The position numbers were made by a program, and so were the translations under genes. DNA of 64,000 bases from Staphylococcus sp. NAM3COL9 (GTDB lineage Bacteria; Bacillota; Bacilli; Staphylococcales; Staphylococcaceae). The notes beneath the pieces were generated by a model. The model was not told the DNA's origin and ran no database searches. It was given only the letters and a program-made list of their open reading frames with translations. The stretch spans positions 62,001 through 126,000 of the forward strand of contig NZ_LGPC01000006.1 of assembly GCF_001431205.1 (NCBI RefSeq). The letters are read 5' to 3'. Every line of letters begins with the position of its first letter. Position 1 is the stretch's first letter. Below are positions 62,401 to 64,000 of the stretch, piece after piece.

Positions 62401-64000
62401 AGCATCCATATCTTCATCAGTTAACAACACACGAGGTTGACTATCACTTAAAATATAATTAATTCGTTCACTTGGATGTTCAGGGTCCATTGGTACATAT
62501 GCGCCCCCTGCTTTTAAGACACCATATATAGCAATTAGCATCTCTAAACGACGTTGGCTCATTATCCCAACAAGCGTGTCGGGTTTTACACCCTCATTTC
62601 GTAATTGATATGCCAATTGATTTGCACGATCATTTAATGACTGATAAGTTAAACTTTGACCTTCATAAGTAATTGCCGTTTGATTAGGCGTTTTTTCCAC
62701 TTGTTCTTCAAAACGCTCCACAAATGTTTGCTCATTATTTAATGGTAAATGCGTATCATTAAATTCATGAAGTATTTTTTCTTTTTCTTCACCTGTCACA
62801 ATTTCAATATCACTGATGCTTTGTTCTAGATTGCTTATCATACTGTTCAAAACATTCAGAATAGTATCGTGCAATTGATATACATCCTTCTCATCTAATG
62901 CATCAATTTGATAATCGTAGTCAATATCTAAGCCGTTTTTACTACTTCTATTACTAACGTTTACACTTAATGGTGCATTATTAGTACCTGAATCTAACCA
63001 CTCGTCTGAAAATCCATCTTCTATAAATTCTGCATTATACTGAGTGTTTTGGAATGAGATAAAACAATCTAGCAAGCCTCTTTTATTTCCACTATCCTCA
63101 ACAATATAATCATAAGGGTATTTTCTATGTTTTAATAAATTAAATGTTTCAATTTTTATTTTATCTAAATATGACTTAATTGATAGATTTTTATCTATTT
63201 CCACTATCATCGGTAGAACTCTTGAATAAACCCCTGTTGACGCTTTCTCTTTTTTACTGTTTCTGTTATGTATGAGCAAACCGACTGAATTTATATTAGA
63301 AAGTGTTTTTTTATACTTAATAATAAGCATAATAGCAGAAAATAGATTACTTATGCTTAACTGATTCTCTTCGCAAAATGCTTTGATATTTTTAGTGTCT
63401 ATATTGGATAGACTGATACTTTTTCTTTTGCCCACAGCGCTGCCTAACGTTGTCTTTTCAAAAAGCGTATTATCTTCAAAATTTTTCAGTTTTTCTAACC
63501 AAAATTGTTTATCTTTATTAAATCTATTTGAATTTTCATATTTTGATTCAGAAGCAATATTTTCTAAGTAAGAGTTGATATCAGATTCATCAACAGGTTT
63601 TCCTGCTAATATCTTAATTAGATAATTGACAACAATGGTCATACTCCAACCGTCACTTATAAGGTGATTTTGTAACAAAACTATACCGTTATGCCCTTCT
63701 GGAAGCCTTACAATTGTAGCTTTGTATAAATCTTCATTTAAGGCAAAAATGTTTGTTCTAGCCTTTTCGTTAACCCATTTTTTATAAGAGTCCTCATCTT
63801 GATAAAAGTCTAAATAATCGTAATTTCTATATTGAAAGTTTGCTAAATATTGTTGGTGCACCCCATCTTTTTTAGTCATTCGCAATCTAAGACTTTCATG
63901 ATCTCTCACTAGCTTGTTAAAAGCTTCATTTATTTCTTCATATTCTAAGCCATTTCTTATATGCATAACACCAGCTATATTATTTATACTAGTGTTTTCA
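53494..64000 (-). CDS. Trimodular nonribosomal peptide synthetase with terminal reductase domain (N-terminus off window)
   Basis: The open frame continues past 64000, so about 30-40 residues of the first C domain are missing; residues here are counted from the Met at 63966 (3490 visible). Order: C1 (to ~390; NHLISDG at 100-106), A1 (~410-905), T1 (Ser956, GGHSL), C2 (~1012-1430; HHIISDG), A2 (~1450-1945), T2 (~Ser1995), C3 (~2050-2470; HHIISDG), A3 (~2488-2983), T3 (Ser3032, GGDSI), R (~3115-3490; GATGFFG, STIS, YLDSK). All three A domains give the ten-residue code DVWHLSLIEK, one conservative change from the serine code DVWHLSLIDK. No epimerase, cyclisation or thioesterase domain is seen. 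The R domain predicts NAD(P)H release as aldehyde or alcohol. It is longer than AusA, which has two modules, and differs in starting with C. Confidence 0.93.
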   Translation of the reverse strand, partial: ENTSINNIAGVMHIRNGLEYEEINEAFNKLVRDHESLRLRMTKKDGVHQQYLANFQYRNYDYLDFYQDEDSYKKWVNEKARTNIFALNEDLYKATIVRLPEGHNGIVLLQNHLISDGWSMTIVVNYLIKILAGKPVDESDINSYLENIASESKYENSNRFNKDKQFWLEKLKNFEDNTLFEKTTLGSAVGKRKSISLSNIDTKNIKAFCEENQLSISNLFSAIMLIIKYKKTLSNINSVGLLIHNRNSKKEKASTGVYSRVLPMIVEIDKNLSIKSYLDKIKIETFNLLKHRKYPYDYIVEDSGNKRGLLDCFISFQNTQYNAEFIEDGFSDEWLDSGTNNAPLSVNVSNRSSKNGLDIDYDYQIDALDEKDVYQLHDTILNVLNSMISNLEQSISDIEIVTGEEKEKILHEFNDTHLPLNNEQTFVERFEEQVEKTPNQTAITYEGQSLTYQSLNDRANQLAYQLRNEGVKPDTLVGIMSQRRLEMLIAIYGVLKAGGAYVPMDPEHPSERINYILSDSQPRVLLTDEDMDASIDYDRTVINITNNSLLSTLPTSNLKRVTDVSNLMYVIYTSGTTGKPKGVMVPYKGVLNRLNWMIDEFNIDHQDTILFKTPFTFDVSIWEIFGWAMIGGQAVLLPSGEESNPEKITSLIQHHRISMVHFVPSMLSVFIDFIRTTSSANAIDSLNYVLASGEALKPEQVNRFNQLIGKENSSLLVDLYGPTETSIEVIYYPCHDHKSYEEIPIGRPIANTQAYILNEESNLMGIDVPGELCIGGVSVTRGYLNRPELTQEKFIDNPFGEGKLYRTGDLAKWGADGLIEYLGRMDEQVKIRGYRIELGEIESLLDQIENISDVAVVTKSMAGNEDLIICAYLVSDKTINFEAVREMLSKKLPEYMIPSYITQIDMLPVTSNGKLNKKELPEIQVEHRDYVAPRNDIEEKIAEIFSKVLNVEDISIFDNFFEIGGHSLKAISVINEIESKMATRLPLKSVFENPTVAQLTKIIENQANDSSNHEIPVAEDKAYYLASSPQKRLYVLNEMVDGQTAYNMPSMLEIRGDVDVERVQSAFQELVNRHEVLRTHFDTVKGEPVQIIEEQLNITVDYELAHTEDYESLLNKFIRPFNLAHAPLLRVKIVKCAEQRFVLLFDMHHIISDGLSINLIIKEFTALYKDRILEDLKIQYKDYSEWMNSRDLNVQREFWLSQFKDEAPVLDLPYDYSRPNQQSFVGRTVSMKMPDNIRNTINQLAQATGSTDYMVLLSSFMVLLNKYSRQEDIVVGSPISGRTHKDTENLLGMFVNTLAMRAYPERNKSFNQLLSEVKDTSLKAYDNQEYPLEELVDEVVEKRDLTRNPLFDVLFTLQNNEKGSLQIDDWSIEQKEPSYINSKFDLSMTIEDDDGYKISLEYGEELFSQDTIERMLTHFIEILSNVGNNPEQKISEIEMVTQNEKDVIFNKFNNTKVPFNNNQTFVERFENQVAKTPDQIAITYEGESLTYEALNDKANQLANYLRIEGIQPNSLVGLMTNRHLEMIIGIYGILKAGGAYVPIDPNYPSDRINYILKDSAPTVLLTDQVLDTTIEFNQTVLNLTDDSMVSTQPTDNLLHVTDVSDLMYVIYTSGTTGKPKGVMVPYKGVMNRLNWMIDHYHISSEDTILFKTPFTFDVSVWEIFGWAIIGGQTVLLPSGEESNPEKITELIQQHEISMVHFVPSMLGVFVDFIKTANKASDIASVNYVLASGEALKAEQVNQFNILIGDQNNTLLIDLYGPTEASIEVIYYPCPAGQTYEEIPIGQPIANIQAYIMNSDNNLMGIGVPGELCIGGVGVTKGYLNRPGLTSEKFIDNPFGEGKLYRTGDLAKWSATGDVQYLGRLDEQVKIRGYRIELGEIESLLRQIDIISDVAVVAKPMAGEELAICAYLVSDEQIDFYDIKTELSKKLPGYMVPSYMTQIDILPVTSNGKLDKKKLPEIKVESKTHVEPTNDVEKMLASIFENVLNIERVSIHDNFFEIGGHSLKAINIINKIEGEIGVRLPLKVIFESPTVGQLSKVIEEQENGVSGRNIPQAEVKPYYLASSPQKRLYVLNEMGEGQTAYNMPSMLEINGDVDVDRVQNVFQILVERHEALRTHFETMDGEPVQVIDESANISVDYEELYTDDYESLLNDFVKPFNLSQSPLLKVKIVKFSEQRHVLLFDMHHIISDGFSINLIIKEFTALYHEKALNDLKVQYKDYSEWMHTRDLSDQRTFWLSQFKDEAPVLDLPYDYSRPKQQGFTGETVTAEMPEETRNALHQLAQTTGSTDYMILLSSFMILLHKYSRQEDVVVGSPISGRTHEDTENILGMFVNTLPMRAYPEANKSFEQLLVEVRNTALKAYDNQEYPLEELVEEVVERRDLTRNPLFDVLFTLQNNEQQNLQIEDWEIEAKEATNKNAKFDLNMTIEDDGAYQVSIEYGAELFKQQTVERMLKHYMQILTEIIHNPGQNISEIEMITGEERTQILGEFNNTHVQLDNKQTFIERFEQQVAKTPDQTAITFEGESLTYQALNSRVNQLAHKLRAEGVKADTLVGLMADRSLEMMIGIYGILKAGGAYVPIDPNNPSDRINYILEDSQLTLLLTDRKLNRTINYDNKVIDLAHKSSLTDLSTDNLKHITGLSNLMYIIYTSGTTGNPKGVIVSYEGVMNRLNWMIDKYDFNKEETILFKTPFTFDVSVWEIFGFAMVGAQAVLLPSGEEGNPDKITSLIQKHEITMVHFVPSMLGVFVDYIKSADKMSDIASVNYVLASGEALKAEQVNRFNTLIGGRNDTLLIDLYGPTEASIEVIYNPLPASEVYDVIPIGHPIANVQIYILNNSNNLMGIGVPGELCIGGIAVTKGYLNRPELTQQQFIDNPFGEGKLYRSGDLAKWRTDGQIEYLGRIDEQVKIRGYRIELGEISSHLLRIDHVSDAGVIVKPMAGEALAICAYLVSDETLSFSEIKTELARKVPDYMIPAYMTQINQLPITSNGKLNKRALPEIEIERQAFVEPRNDIEANIVKAIEDVLNTDKVSVYDNFFEIGGDSIKAIKLTSLLSKSYNISIKDIFELQTTERISESLVGKDNTNILTKLASLKDIHAEHTHQFSSEFIQKINGYKQDSVKKYDVIGSNAEKQGKNALLTGATGFFGVYLLNNLLEDTDFDIYVMVRSNKDIDGETKLQRNWVYYFESQINPEYANRIHIVEGNIESEQLGMETEIYEELSQNIDIVVNAAANVSHFATKDASYGVNVRGIEQLIQFAKYNQFKEIHHMSTISIASGQVKDQAHLTFSEYDIDIGQKLNNVYLDSKIEAEKLLISSREDGIETNIYRLGNLQCDSLTGIFQKNEENNAFYSIIKSFKNLEIFPDLENDDLEFTSVDQAAEACSKLIKNNQLSNEIHHIYNNNHLPLKQLMSVYNQNNYNIKDVQWNEFVDYLMECIQDDVMSDEINDFLLHTGILDNNIFNKSHFEVLDFKTNFILEKLNFKWQPIENVTLSKMISHPKNNF

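Noticed and set aside
54900-62750. The repeated NRPS segments as an assembly artefact
   Set aside because: The frame stays open over 10 kb and the three units differ at many scattered positions, and their insert and linker sequences are distinct, so simple assembly duplication is unlikely.

Overview
The window reads as a chromosomal segment of a coagulase-negative Staphylococcus. Most of the DNA is AT-rich, Shine-Dalgarno sites are strong, and the core genes (guaB, pbuX, xpt, tcyP, nfrA, ahpC, ahpF, rpsR, an NDxxF lipoprotein) are close to the S. aureus proteins as I remember them and lie in the same neighbourhood. A clade-2 large catalase, a complete inositol pathway and an aromatic catabolic cluster point to an environmental or animal-associated species, possibly the S. 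saprophyticus/xylosus/cohnii/gallinarum side of the genus. The species itself cannot be fixed from this sequence.

Layout. 1-3.6 kb: guanine-riboswitch-controlled xpt-pbuX-guaB purine salvage operon (minus strand; guaB runs off the left end). 3.7-12.8 kb: stress and housekeeping genes, namely a YflT-like stress protein with a sigma-B-type promoter, a GNAT-like protein, a coiled-coil MerR-like protein, the cystine symporter TcyP, NfrA, a broken 2-keto-4-pentenoate hydratase relic, catalase KatE and an XRE regulator. 13.0-15.3 kb: PerR-box-controlled ahpCF. 15.5-26.9 kb: an island on the minus strand encoding a complete meta-cleavage route for a phenolic compound (two-component flavin monooxygenase, extradiol dioxygenase, ring-fission hydrolase, hydratase, aldolase, acylating acetaldehyde dehydrogenase), its own permease, a FAD-synthetase-like protein and two regulators (GntR type and a V4R-PucR hybrid). 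27.6-36.8 kb: small membrane and envelope genes, a guanidine-I riboswitch with the YkkC/YkkD exporter pair, a hypothiocyanite/mercuric-reductase-like flavoenzyme, and a poly-gamma-glutamate hydrolase-like, TspO-like and VanY-like group. 36.9-49.4 kb: a full myo-inositol catabolic locus (iolJ, iolD, iolC, iolB, iolA on minus; iolR, iolG, iolE, a sodium/solute symporter and a second Gfo/Idh dehydrogenase on plus) with divergent promoters, a cre and a candidate IolR operator. 49.6-51.8 kb: a LysM amidase and rpsR. 52.1-64.0 kb: an NRPS locus on minus, with a very large three-module synthetase ending in a reductase domain (N-terminus off the window), a phosphopantetheinyl transferase and a type II thioesterase.

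How the genes work together. The aromatic island would convert a phenol to a catechol, cleave it, and deliver pyruvate plus acetyl-CoA, with reduced flavin supplied inside the operon. The iol genes would deliver DHAP and acetyl-CoA from inositol. The NRPS trio is self-contained for carrier activation, assembly, editing and reductive release of a short peptide aldehyde or alcohol. All three adenylation domains carry the same serine-like specificity code, which makes this locus the best candidate for an undescribed system in the window.
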